A stretch of 64,000 nucleotides of DNA from Candidatus Peregrinibacteria bacterium (GTDB lineage: Bacteria; Patescibacteriota; Gracilibacteria; UBA1369; LOWO2-01-FULL-3): contig JABIJZ010000008.1 of assembly GCA_018655275.1 (NCBI GenBank), positions 62,001-126,000 on the forward strand, in the 5' to 3' direction. Shown here in pieces: positions 24,304 through 32,275 of the stretch (positions within the stretch are counted from its first letter, which is position 1; every line of letters begins with the position of its first letter). The notes under the pieces were generated by a model. That model was given only the letters and a program-made list of their open reading frames with translations. It was not told the DNA's origin and made no database searches. The position numbers and the translations under genes were made by a program.

Positions 24304-26333
24304 GAGCAGTCCTAAGCACAACATCGAAACACCTTTCACGACTGGAAAGTATAGGGGTCAAAACAGTCGACGACTTGCTTAAGTATTTTCCACGCGCATA
24401 CACAGACAACTCAAACTACGTGAACATCATCGATATGAAAATCGATGAGACAAATACCGTTCTCGGAAAAATCAAATCCCTCGTTACAATCCGCACAAGA
24501 ACAGGTAAGAAACTTACAAAAGGCATCTTCGAAGACGAAACAGGCTCAATCGAAGTAATGTGGTTCAACCAACCACATCTTCAACGAATGTTACCCCGCA
24601 ATTGCGAAATAGTTTTGTCCGGGAAACTGAAACTTTCCGCCGGCAAACTTCTATTTCAATCTCCATCACACGAGATCTTGGACAAATACAAAGAACAAGT
24701 TCACACCGGCAGAATCGTCCCAGTATATCCAGAAACCGAAGGCATAAGCTCAAAATGGCTCCGCGAAAAAATAAAACCTCTCATAAACGAATGGATAAGA
24801 TCCTACGAAGAATACATGCCAAAAGAAATTATAAAAGAAGAAGGCTTAGTTAGCCTAAGAACCGCAATAAAAAACATCCATTTCCCAGAATCAGACGCCA
24901 GTCTCAAACGAGCCAGACAACGTCTCGCCTTCGACGAGTTGTTCCTACTTCAATTAAAAGTTCTCCTAAAAAAGAAAAAATGGCAGAAAATAGCAGGAGA
25001 TGGCAAAAAACAAATGACCACCCAAAAAGACGTCATAAAATATTTCATAGACAACCTCCCCTTCAAACTTACCAAAGCTCAAGACAAATCCACCGCAGAA
25101 ATCCTAGCCGACTTTGAAAGAACATTCCCAATGCACAGATTGCTCCAAGGAGATGTGGGTTCAGGAAAAACAATAGTCGCAGCAATCGCAGCCCTTAACG
25201 TAATAAAAAACGGATACCAAGTAGTAATAATGGCCCCAACAGAAATCCTCGCAAAACAACATTATCAATCATTTTTAGCATTCCTAAGAGAACACAACGT
25301 CAACATCCAATTCATAGCTGGCAGCACAACCGACAAACAAAAAAGAGAAATAATAACACAGATGAAAACCGGCACCTGTGACATAGTCATAGGAACCCAC
25401 GCCCTAATCCAAGACAAAATCGGATTCAAAAAACTAGGACTAGCAATCATAGACGAACAACACAGATTCGGCGTCCAACAACGTGCAAAATTAAAAGAGA
25501 TAGGCGACAGCCCACATCTTCTCAGCCTCTCAGCCACTCCAATTCCTAGAACCCTTGCAATAACAGTATATGGAGATCAGGACCTCTCAATCATCGACGA
25601 AATGCCAGCAGGCCGCCAGGAAATAATAACCCGAACAGTCCCGGAAGAAAAACGCCAAGATGCATACCGTTGGATAGAAGCTCAAGTCCAAAAAGGACGC
25701 CAAGCTTTCGTAATATGCCCACTCATCGATGAATCCGACGTCCTCGAAGTAAAATCAGTAACAAACGAATACGAACTTCTTTCTAACCACATATTCAAAG
25801 AAATGAACGTCGGCCTCCTCCACGGCCGCCTCAAACAAGAAGAAAAAGACCAAATAATGAACGATTTTAATGACAACAAAATAAGCATTCTTGTTTCAAC
25901 ATCAGTAATCGAAGTCGGCATCGACGTTCCCAACGCAACAATAATGATAATAGAAGGTGCAGAACGTTTCGGCTTATCTCAATTACATCAATTCCGTGGA
26001 CGTGTGGGCAGGGGAGAGTACCAATCATATTGCTTCCTCTTCACCAACAAACTCACACAAGACGGACTCAAACGCCTCAAAGGAATGGAAAAATACTCAA
26101 GCGGCTTCAAATTAGCAGAAATAGACTTAGAAGTACGCGGTCCCGGCGAAATATACGGTGTACGCCAAAGCGGCCTCCCCGACCTTCGCATGGCTAGCTT
26201 GACAGACACAGAAACTATTGCCAAAGCACGACGACAAGCAGAAAAGATTTTAGAAAAAGATCCAAAATTTCAAAACTCTGAGAAATTAATAGAAAAATTA
26301 CAGGAAATCACAGAAGTTTTTGTAAATGATTAG
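24285..26333 (+). CDS. recG: ATP-dependent DNA helicase RecG
   Basis: Branch-migration helicase that rescues stalled forks. 682 residues: N-terminal wedge/OB domain (to about 200), Walker A GDVGSGKT near residue 290, DEQHRFGVQQR, SATPIPRT and the C-terminal RecG motif region (LSQLHQFRGRVGRG). All helicase motifs are intact. It starts inside the tyrS 3' end and is followed by a terminator. Confidence 0.95.
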   Translation: MLDTRLGAVLSTTSKHLSRLESIGVKTVDDLLKYFPRAYTDNSNYVNIIDMKIDETNTVLGKIKSLVTIRTRTGKKLTKGIFEDETGSIEVMWFNQPHLQRMLPRNCEIVLSGKLKLSAGKLLFQSPSHEILDKYKEQVHTGRIVPVYPETEGISSKWLREKIKPLINEWIRSYEEYMPKEIIKEEGLVSLRTAIKNIHFPESDASLKRARQRLAFDELFLLQLKVLLKKKKWQKIAGDGKKQMTTQKDVIKYFIDNLPFKLTKAQDKSTAEILADFERTFPMHRLLQGDVGSGKTIVAAIAALNVIKNGYQVVIMAPTEILAKQHYQSFLAFLREHNVNIQFIAGSTTDKQKREIITQMKTGTCDIVIGTHALIQDKIGFKKLGLAIIDEQHRFGVQQRAKLKEIGDSPHLLSLSATPIPRTLAITVYGDQDLSIIDEMPAGRQEIITRTVPEEKRQDAYRWIEAQVQKGRQAFVICPLIDESDVLEVKSVTNEYELLSNHIFKEMNVGLLHGRLKQEEKDQIMNDFNDNKISILVSTSVIEVGIDVPNATIMIIEGAERFGLSQLHQFRGRVGRGEYQSYCFLFTNKLTQDGLKRLKGMEKYSSGFKLAEIDLEVRGPGEIYGVRQSGLPDLRMASLTDTETIAKARRQAEKILEKDPKFQNSEKLIEKLQEITEVFVND

Positions 26334-26396
26334 CAATCACAGAAAGCAAAGTGATTCTGTGACAAAATACAAAAAAGACCCATCAAAACAAAAATC

Positions 26397-26422
26397 AAGA
26401 CGACCTAAACATCGTCTTTTTT
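26397..26422 (+). terminator. Rho-independent terminator after recG
   Basis: Stem AAGACGA (26397-26403) / TCGTCTT (26412-26418) with an 8-base loop, running into a T tract. Confidence 0.75.
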
Positions 26423-26590
26423 ATTAAAAACGCTTAAATCAAAGATTTTGAGTTCTTGGCCAGTGTAAGCGAAAAACTCAATTTGTAATCAAAAAAAGAG
26501 GGAATTAACAAAAACACAAAGGCACCCGCACAAACAAAAACAAAACAACAACCAAAAACACCCCAACCCCTCTCACCACCCTGATCTCAC

Positions 26591-26614
26591 TTTGCACAAG
26601 ATACATTGTGCAAA
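26591..26614. repeat. 24-bp perfect inverted repeat
   Basis: TTTGCACAA, GATACA, TTGTGCAAA. It could be an operator-like site or a hairpin at the 3' end of the minus-strand gene. There is no T tract on either side. Confidence 0.5.
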
Positions 26615-26677
26615 CCCGTCTGTCTAATAAACCAACCACTCACTGTTTCCCCTCCATTTCTTCGTGATAGGATCAAA

Positions 26678-27502
26678 TCATCTTTTAATAAAAGGAACGC
26701 TTATTGAGCCTGCCCAACCTTTCCCATGAGGGTAATCATCACCTAAAAAGGCATCAATAAAAGATAAAGTCCCCTCGTCATGTTTCCACATAGAAGCAGT
26801 GTAGGCAAGCAACTTTTCGACTTCACCTTTTGGTGTATGAAGCCACCTAGAAGAGTGATTTTCACAATGTCGGAACTTTTTAGCTTCACCCCATGTCATG
26901 AGACTAACACCCATGGCTGCTGCCTTATCCGTTGCATTTCCATTGACAGGACCTTCATCTAGCAAGTGGACACCATTAATCCGGGCTTCGGATTCTGCGT
27001 TAAACGCACAATTCTGTTCTGCTTTTGGAACCTTCACGGACAAGTCTGTTCCAACTTTAAACCCTTCTAAATCTGCAAAGTATATAACTGGATTATGGCC
27101 ATATGTTTCCATCCCCGTTATAGCATTATATACCCTTGGTGACCTTGCTAAAGCCTGTTTGACCTCATTCCAATCTTCTATTGAACAAATCCTTCTTTCT
27201 CTGGATCTATCTATTATTAAACTAATTGCTTCTTGTATGTCTAAACCTGTGAAAGTACGCATCTCTGGCGAATTGATTCCCCCTTTCCTCATGACCCCTT
27301 CTAGTACCTGTTGAGCCAATTCATTTCTGACCTCCCCCTGTTCGCGACTAAGCAATGCACCAATTATTGAGAGATTAGTTCTCAATCCGAGACGTTTTTC
27401 ATGCAATTCAACCAAGTTTTCTATATCAATTATACGAATTCTGCTTTGATCCAAGTTTGAACCATCCACATGTCTAGAGTGTTTTCTAAGACTTTCTGTC
27501 AT
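26678..27502 (-). CDS. Uncharacterised protein, distantly DUF4256-like
   Basis: 274 residues, soluble, no signal peptide. The C-terminal 110 residues (AAAMGVSLMTWGEA, SSRWLHTPKGEVEKL and the ending KGWAGSISVPF) resemble the pattern of DUF4256 proteins (MGIELLTEEQY, SSWIKTP, RGFRGSL) as I remember it; this is a weak match by eye. The N-terminal half has no recognised domain. It has its own consensus promoter and a 25-base leader, so it is probably expressed separately from the small membrane genes upstream. Function unknown. Confidence 0.6.
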   Translation of the reverse strand: MTESLRKHSRHVDGSNLDQSRIRIIDIENLVELHEKRLGLRTNLSIIGALLSREQGEVRNELAQQVLEGVMRKGGINSPEMRTFTGLDIQEAISLIIDRSRERRICSIEDWNEVKQALARSPRVYNAITGMETYGHNPVIYFADLEGFKVGTDLSVKVPKAEQNCAFNAESEARINGVHLLDEGPVNGNATDKAAAMGVSLMTWGEAKKFRHCENHSSRWLHTPKGEVEKLLAYTASMWKHDEGTLSFIDAFLGDDYPHGKGWAGSISVPFIKR

Positions 27503-27533
27503 AGTCTTTATTCTTAAGTAAATTTAGGAACGA

Positions 27534-27562
27534 ATCCTACTTGAAAGAGAAGGTTTTGTCAA
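27534..27562 (-). promoter_or_regulatory. Consensus promoter for the DUF4256-like gene
   Basis: Minus strand: TTGACA (27557-27562), 17-base spacer, TAGGAT (27534-27539). The ATG is at 27502. Confidence 0.7.
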
Positions 27563-27614
27563 CCATATGTCGAATTCTCAAACTCCAACCTCCTTACTCA
27601 GTCTCTCCACCAAC

Positions 27615-27986
27615 TCAATCACTCTCACCACCCTCTGCCCCTCTTTTCAACTCTTCCACTATCCTTCTCACATCTTCTTTACCCATTCCCACTTTCGATT
27701 GAAGGTTATTAAGTTCAGTTTCAGATAAATTTTGAGCAGAATACCCCAAAGCCTTTAATTTAGCTTTAACTCGACTATTCGGTATTATAGTTGAACATGC
27801 ATGACCATATCCCGCAACGATTCCAGCCATTACTAGGAAAATAGCCAATCCAGATAATTTAGGGTATTTTTCCCAAACTCCATCTTCTTTTGACAAATAA
27901 CTATCTTCACCACCGCAATCCTCAACATTAAAAATTTCCCCAGCATCATCTATACGAAGATCATCATCACCACCCCCCACCTTCAT
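27615..27986 (-). CDS. Small single-pass membrane protein, unknown
   Basis: 123 residues from the ATG at 27986 (the longer frame starts with TTG). It has an acidic N-terminal 40 residues, one membrane helix (about 45-65, SGLAIFLVMAGIVAGYGHAC) and a charged helical C-terminal domain. Part of a row of three genes of similar plan downstream of elp3; 5 bases separate it from the previous stop. No family recognised. Confidence 0.55.
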   Translation of the reverse strand: MKVGGGDDDLRIDDAGEIFNVEDCGGEDSYLSKEDGVWEKYPKLSGLAIFLVMAGIVAGYGHACSTIIPNSRVKAKLKALGYSAQNLSETELNNLQSKVGMGKEDVRRIVEELKRGAEGGESD

Positions 27987-27991
27987 CAAAA

Positions 27992-28468
27992 CTATTTATT
28001 ACCATCTACAAAAGCAGCCGAATCAAAATGTAAAACCCTACTAGCCTCATCCTCAACTCTATCTATCAAATCAACAATAGAACTTGGTTCAGGTTCAGTC
28101 TCACGACGGGCCTCCTGATTTAAATCCCATTCAACAGCAGTTTGAAACCATGGAGTAGAACCATCAGAAGGAATGCAAAAAATAGCCCTTCCATCTGGAT
28201 CTATAAAAGGATCTTTTAATAATTTAACAGGAGAAATTCCTAAAACTTTAGCCCTACTGCTGAGACATTCTGTTGCAATAGCTATTGAAGATGCCCCCCG
28301 ATCAGAAAAAACAGTCCAATAAGCAAATGATGATGATGCAAGAAGACAAGCCACACTAAACATGGGATTATCTCGCAAAACAGACAACAAATTTAACCTC
28401 TTCGCATTCTTTATATCCACAGATGAATCTCCCCCATCTCCTACATGTTTGTCTGGGCCATTAGGCAT
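27992..28468 (-). CDS. Small single-pass membrane protein, unknown
   Basis: 158 residues. Short polar N-terminus, one membrane helix (about 36-52, FSVACLLASSSFAYWTVF), then an outward or inward domain of about 100 residues with two cysteines (TECLSS, IFCIPSDG) and an acidic end. Second gene of the row of three. No family recognised, and no base composition strikingly different from its neighbours. Confidence 0.55.
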   Translation of the reverse strand: MPNGPDKHVGDGGDSSVDIKNAKRLNLLSVLRDNPMFSVACLLASSSFAYWTVFSDRGASSIAIATECLSSRAKVLGISPVKLLKDPFIDPDGRAIFCIPSDGSTPWFQTAVEWDLNQEARRETEPEPSSIVDLIDRVEDEASRVLHFDSAAFVDGNK

Positions 28469-28495
28469 ATTGTATTTTAAATTCAGCTACCTCAA

Positions 28496-28867
28496 TCAAT
28501 TTTTATTATCTAAAATATCTTCTTGATCTTCCAAAATCAGTTCAGGGCGAATACAGTTCGCCACAAATTCTCTAAATGAAGTTTCATCAGGAACATCAGG
28601 CCCAGAATCAGGAAACTCTACAGCTCTAGCATCAATACAAGCCATCGCTTGATTTCTAAAATCAGCTCTCAAAGAAAAATTAATAGCAAAAAGTCCCAGA
28701 ACTGTAACACCAAGACAAGCGGTGATTTTTCCGTAATATCTATCAAGAAGGGCATTACCAACATCACTAATTCTACCTGCAACAGTCCACCAATTTTTTC
28801 CACCAACAACTTCCCAATCAAAAGAATCCACATCATGCTTCCCTATTTTTGGATCACCATCTGTCAT
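28496..28867 (-). CDS. Small single-pass membrane protein, unknown
   Basis: 123 residues from the ATG at 28867, one base after the elp3 stop; the longer frame runs back into elp3 and is rejected. Charged N-terminus, one membrane helix (about 50-66, ITACLGVTVLGLFAINF), then a C-terminal domain with two cysteines (AMACIDA, VANCIRP) and an acidic tail. Similar plan to the two genes that follow, with which it forms a likely operon downstream of elp3. Confidence 0.55.
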   Translation of the reverse strand: MTDGDPKIGKHDVDSFDWEVVGGKNWWTVAGRISDVGNALLDRYYGKITACLGVTVLGLFAINFSLRADFRNQAMACIDARAVEFPDSGPDVPDETSFREFVANCIRPELILEDQEDILDNKN

Positions 28868-28868
28868 C

Positions 28869-30479
28869 TCACATTTTTTTAAACTGATACAGTCCCCCAT
28901 CTTCAAAGCCGAGTTTTCGGTAATATTCCCGAACACCAACTCCACTTATCACTGCAAGTTTAGGCACACCAACACTTTTTGTCAACCTCGCGGCTTCTTC
29001 AATCAATTTTTTCCCATACCCCTTATGTTGACCAGCAGCGCCATCACGCCCACCAAGCCCAATTTGCTGACCAAAAACATGAATTTCACGAATAATAGAA
29101 GAGCCCGAAAGCTCCCCTATCCAATGTTTCTCTCCTGTAAAATACTGCGAAGGAATTCTCAAACGCAAATACCCAATCAATCGATCGTTAGCAACATCCT
29201 CATAAGCAACAAAAAATTCCCGACCACCAGAAGAATCATATTCCCGCACAACCAACTTCACATCCTCATCCCGATACTCATCATCTTTTATCTCTCTACA
29301 CCTGATACATCGACATTTTTTCTTTCGAACTCCCATCTCCTCCTGTACATATTGCCGCAAATTCGAAATCTTCGACCCACCAACAATAGATTCCGCAGGA
29401 ATATCCCGGTACAACCTGGTAATCCTGCAATATTCCGGAACAATTTCCTTAAATTTAACCAACAAATCAATCAACTCACTATCGGTATAAGGCACATGCC
29501 CACCTTCCTCGAAAATCTTGACCAATTTCGAACCAGGCACAACAACACAAGGATAAATTTTCAACCAATCCGGCCGAAAATCAGAATCATCAAACAACTC
29601 CTTGAACATCGACAAATCCTTCTTCAAAGACGAACCATACATATTCGGCATAAAATGCACATTTATCTTAAATCCAGCATCTTTCAGAAGCCCCATCGCC
29701 TTGCGAACATCCGAAACCGTGTGTCCACGCTTGTTCATTTTATAAATCTCATCATCCAAACACTGCACTCCTATCTCAACCTTCGTGCATCCAAGCTTTC
29801 GAAACCGCACAAGCTCGCTTTCATTAACATAATCAGGCCTCGTCTCAAGAGACAAACCAACACAACGATGCTTCGCAGATTCATTCACATGCTGAGCCTC
29901 AACCAAACTACGTTGTCTACTCCCCCGCCCCCTCTTGTCTACTCCCCCGGCATCAAAATTTAACCCGTTAAACACCCCTCTCACAAAATCTGTCTGGTAC
30001 CTAGGAGGATAAAAATTAAACGTCCCCCCGGAAATAATCAATTCAATCTTATCTGTAGGGTGCCCAGTCTTCATCAGACCTTTCAAACGAGAAACCGTCT
30101 GACGATAAGGATCAAAATCATTCAAAATCGCACGCATCACCGCAGGCTCATTGCTCAGGTAGCTTTTTGGCATATCTTTTTCCGTCGGACAAAAAATACA
30201 TTTCCCAGGGCAAGGGTAATCTTTCGTCATAACCGTAACCGAAGCTATCCCCGAAAGACTCCTCACTCCCCTCTTACGAATCAATTTCTCAAAAACTGAG
30301 TCCACTAGATCAAGATCCTCATAAGCCTTTAGAAGCTCAATACTCGACAGGTGCGAAATGCCATATTTCACAGAAAATTTGTTCTTCAAAAGCTGTAAAT
30401 CCCTTCGAGTTGACACACCTTTTTTTAAGGCTTGTTTCACGAAGTCACGCGCTATATCATGTATTTGTAATTTTTTCAC
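28869..30479 (-). CDS. elp3: Elp3-type radical SAM/GNAT tRNA uridine-34 modification enzyme
   Basis: 536 residues from a GTG start. Radical SAM core with the cluster cysteines 90, 94 and 97 (CPGKCIFC), a Cys-rich patch KKKCRCIRC near 389-394, and a C-terminal GNAT domain (GQHKGYGKKLIEEA near 484-497, YYRKLGF near 519). Elp3 uses acetyl-CoA and SAM radical chemistry to add a carboxymethyl group to wobble uridine. It is divergent from a Trm9-like methyltransferase gene with 14 bases between start codons. A TAGTAT box ends six bases before the GTG, suggesting a leaderless mRNA. Confidence 0.93.
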   Translation of the reverse strand: MKKLQIHDIARDFVKQALKKGVSTRRDLQLLKNKFSVKYGISHLSSIELLKAYEDLDLVDSVFEKLIRKRGVRSLSGIASVTVMTKDYPCPGKCIFCPTEKDMPKSYLSNEPAVMRAILNDFDPYRQTVSRLKGLMKTGHPTDKIELIISGGTFNFYPPRYQTDFVRGVFNGLNFDAGGVDKRGRGSRQRSLVEAQHVNESAKHRCVGLSLETRPDYVNESELVRFRKLGCTKVEIGVQCLDDEIYKMNKRGHTVSDVRKAMGLLKDAGFKINVHFMPNMYGSSLKKDLSMFKELFDDSDFRPDWLKIYPCVVVPGSKLVKIFEEGGHVPYTDSELIDLLVKFKEIVPEYCRITRLYRDIPAESIVGGSKISNLRQYVQEEMGVRKKKCRCIRCREIKDDEYRDEDVKLVVREYDSSGGREFFVAYEDVANDRLIGYLRLRIPSQYFTGEKHWIGELSGSSIIREIHVFGQQIGLGGRDGAAGQHKGYGKKLIEEAARLTKSVGVPKLAVISGVGVREYYRKLGFEDGGLYQFKKM

Positions 30480-30485
30480 GGACAG

Positions 30486-30491
30486 ATACTA
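30486..30491 (-). promoter_or_regulatory. -10 box for elp3, leaderless layout
   Basis: TAGTAT on the minus strand, six bases before the GTG at 30479. The -35 match is poor (TTTTGC at the expected place). This -10 box lies between the two divergent start codons. Confidence 0.45.
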
Positions 30492-30493
30492 CC

Positions 30494-31168
30494 ATGAGAT
30501 CAAAAACGGCAAAAGCTCTCCTCAAAAACGTAAAAAAAACATACAACCACATTGCTGACGATTTTTCGAAAACACGTCAGAACATTTGGGAAGAATTCAA
30601 GATTTTCAACAAATACATAAAAGACGGTGACAAGATCGCAGACATAGGCTGCGGCAACGGAAGATTCTACAAATTCATCTCCAAAACAAAAGAAATCAAA
30701 TACATAGGAATAGACAATTCCCAAAAACTCATAGCAGAAGCAAAAAAAATCAGCACACGCCTTTTCAAAACCGGAGACCTCCTCAAAATCCCACTAAAAG
30801 ACAATTCAAAAAACGTAACCTTATCAATCGCAGTTCTTCACCACATCCCTTCTAAACAACTCAGGCAAAAAGCAATCAAAGAACTAGCAAGAGTCACAAA
30901 AAAAGGAGGCAAACTCCTTCTCACAGTCTGGAACCTACGCGAACAAAAGAAATACAAAACCTACGTCCGAAAAGCCTTCATAAGATGGCTCACCACTCTA
31001 GGAAAATACGAAAAAAGAGGCCTACTCATCCCATGGGGATTGAAAAAACTCCCCCGTTATTATTACGCATTCAAACCAAGAGAAGTAGAAAAACTACTTG
31101 AAACACATTTCAAAATCATTCATAAAAGAAAAGGCAAAAATCTAATCTACATATGCGAAAAAAAATAA
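30494..31168 (+). CDS. Trm9/ALKBH8-like SAM methyltransferase
   Basis: 224 residues from the ATG at 30494; the longer frame overlaps elp3 and is rejected. The N-terminus HIADDFSKTRQNIWEEF, motif I IADIGCGNGRF, IGIDNSQKL, and the run SIAVLHHIPS then GGKLLLTVWNLREQKKY follow the tRNA carboxymethyluridine methyltransferases Trm9 and ALKBH8 (as in ADIGCGNGKYL, SIAVIHH, VWA). With elp3 next door, the likely job is methyl-esterification of cm5U34 in tRNA. A general class I methyltransferase remains possible. A candidate promoter is TTGTTT (30432-30437) and TATCAT (30455-30460). It overlaps the next gene by 16 bases. Confidence 0.75.
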   Translation: MRSKTAKALLKNVKKTYNHIADDFSKTRQNIWEEFKIFNKYIKDGDKIADIGCGNGRFYKFISKTKEIKYIGIDNSQKLIAEAKKISTRLFKTGDLLKIPLKDNSKNVTLSIAVLHHIPSKQLRQKAIKELARVTKKGGKLLLTVWNLREQKKYKTYVRKAFIRWLTTLGKYEKRGLLIPWGLKKLPRYYYAFKPREVEKLLETHFKIIHKRKGKNLIYICEKK

Positions 31169-31971
31169 AAATCCTAGGAGTCGAATTCGACACAATAACC
31201 GAAAAAGAGGCTTTGGAAAAAGTCGAAGGCTGGCTCAATGAAAAAAACAAACGCAAAAGAGTGATAGTCACACCAAACCCAGAGATCATCCTCAAAGCAG
31301 AAAACAATAATCGATACAGGAAAATCCTAAACAAAGCCGACCTCAGCATCCCAGACGGGATAGGAGTATTGTGGGCATCAAAATTCAATCGCATCAGCAA
31401 AAAACAATCCATACCAAAAAAAATTGGCCAATGGTTTGTCAGCCTAGCAATCATACCTTTCGACCCTAAATACATCAGAACAGAAATCCCAGAAAGACTC
31501 ACCGGCTCAGATCTAACCAAAAGAATCTGCGCCCTGGCCGCTCAAAAAAACAAAAAAGTATACCTGTTGGGAGCACAAGAAGGCATCGCAAAACTCACCG
31601 CAAAAAAATTAAAGAAACTCTATCCAAAACTAAAAATAGCCGGAACACACGCAGGAACCCCAGACAAAAGAGATGAGGACAAAATCATCCAAAAAATCCG
31701 AAAATCAAAAGCAGATATATTATTTGTGGCATACGGTGCTCCATCACAAGAGCTCTGGATTGACCGAAATATCAAAAAAATTCCAACAGTAAAAATAGCT
31801 GCAGGAATCGGTGGAACTTTCGATTTCCTATCAGGAAATATTCCTCGCGCTCCAAAAAACTTCAGAAAATACGGACTCGAATGGGCTTATCGCCTATACA
31901 AAGAACCAAGGCGAATAAAAAGAATCTTCAACGCAACAATAAAGTTTCCGATAAAAGTATTGTTCAAATAA
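31153..31971 (+). CDS. WecG/TagA/CpsF-family glycosyltransferase
   Basis: 272 residues of the GT26 family, which transfers N-acetylmannosamine-type sugars to lipid-linked acceptors in wall polymer synthesis. Family features: KILGVEFDTITEKEAL at the start, VTPNPEIILKA, ADLSIPDGIGVLWA, AYGAPSQELWIDRN and GGTFDFLSGNIPRAP. It overlaps the methyltransferase gene by 16 bases and ends 4 bases before an opposing gene. Acceptor unknown. Confidence 0.88.
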   Translation: MRKKIKILGVEFDTITEKEALEKVEGWLNEKNKRKRVIVTPNPEIILKAENNNRYRKILNKADLSIPDGIGVLWASKFNRISKKQSIPKKIGQWFVSLAIIPFDPKYIRTEIPERLTGSDLTKRICALAAQKNKKVYLLGAQEGIAKLTAKKLKKLYPKLKIAGTHAGTPDKRDEDKIIQKIRKSKADILFVAYGAPSQELWIDRNIKKIPTVKIAAGIGGTFDFLSGNIPRAPKNFRKYGLEWAYRLYKEPRRIKRIFNATIKFPIKVLFK

Positions 31972-31975
31972 AACT

Positions 31976-32239
31976 CTACTTCTTCATTTTCTTTTTAGCT
32001 TTTTTGATATGTTCTTCTAAGAAAGGTCCTAGTTTGTCACCCATAGCCATGAAGGCTTTCAGAGGACTTGCTATTGAGCTTTTCACACCATCAACAACAT
32101 CACGAACATTTCCAAGGATTTTCGCCACGTCACGAAGAACAAACACAAGATACATCAACGCAAGTGACAAGAAGATTGCGATAACAACAAATCCAAGAGC
32201 AAACGCCATGTGCATCACATCTGTAGAAGTTGCAAACAT
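31976..32239 (-). CDS. Small membrane protein, DUF948-like
   Basis: 87 residues. One long membrane helix (about 12-34) followed by an amphipathic helix (VRDVVDGVKSSI) and a lysine-rich end, the plan of DUF948/YtxH-type proteins. It lies 36 bases downstream of gatB and may be in its operon. Function unknown. Confidence 0.6.
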   Translation of the reverse strand: MFATSTDVMHMAFALGFVVIAIFLSLALMYLVFVLRDVAKILGNVRDVVDGVKSSIASPLKAFMAMGDKLGPFLEEHIKKAKKKMKK

Positions 32240-32275
32240 AAGAATAAGGTTAATTTTATCTAAACAACACTAATA

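Larger units (their letters stand above)
26334..26677. other. Gene-free stretch between recG and the unknown gene
   Basis: 344 bases between two converging genes. It holds the recG terminator and a perfect inverted repeat at 26591-26614 (9-base arms TTTGCACAA/TTGTGCAAA, 6-base spacer GATACA). The middle (26500-26590) is C/A-rich on the plus strand with no convincing frame. I see no RNA gene in it. Confidence 0.5.
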
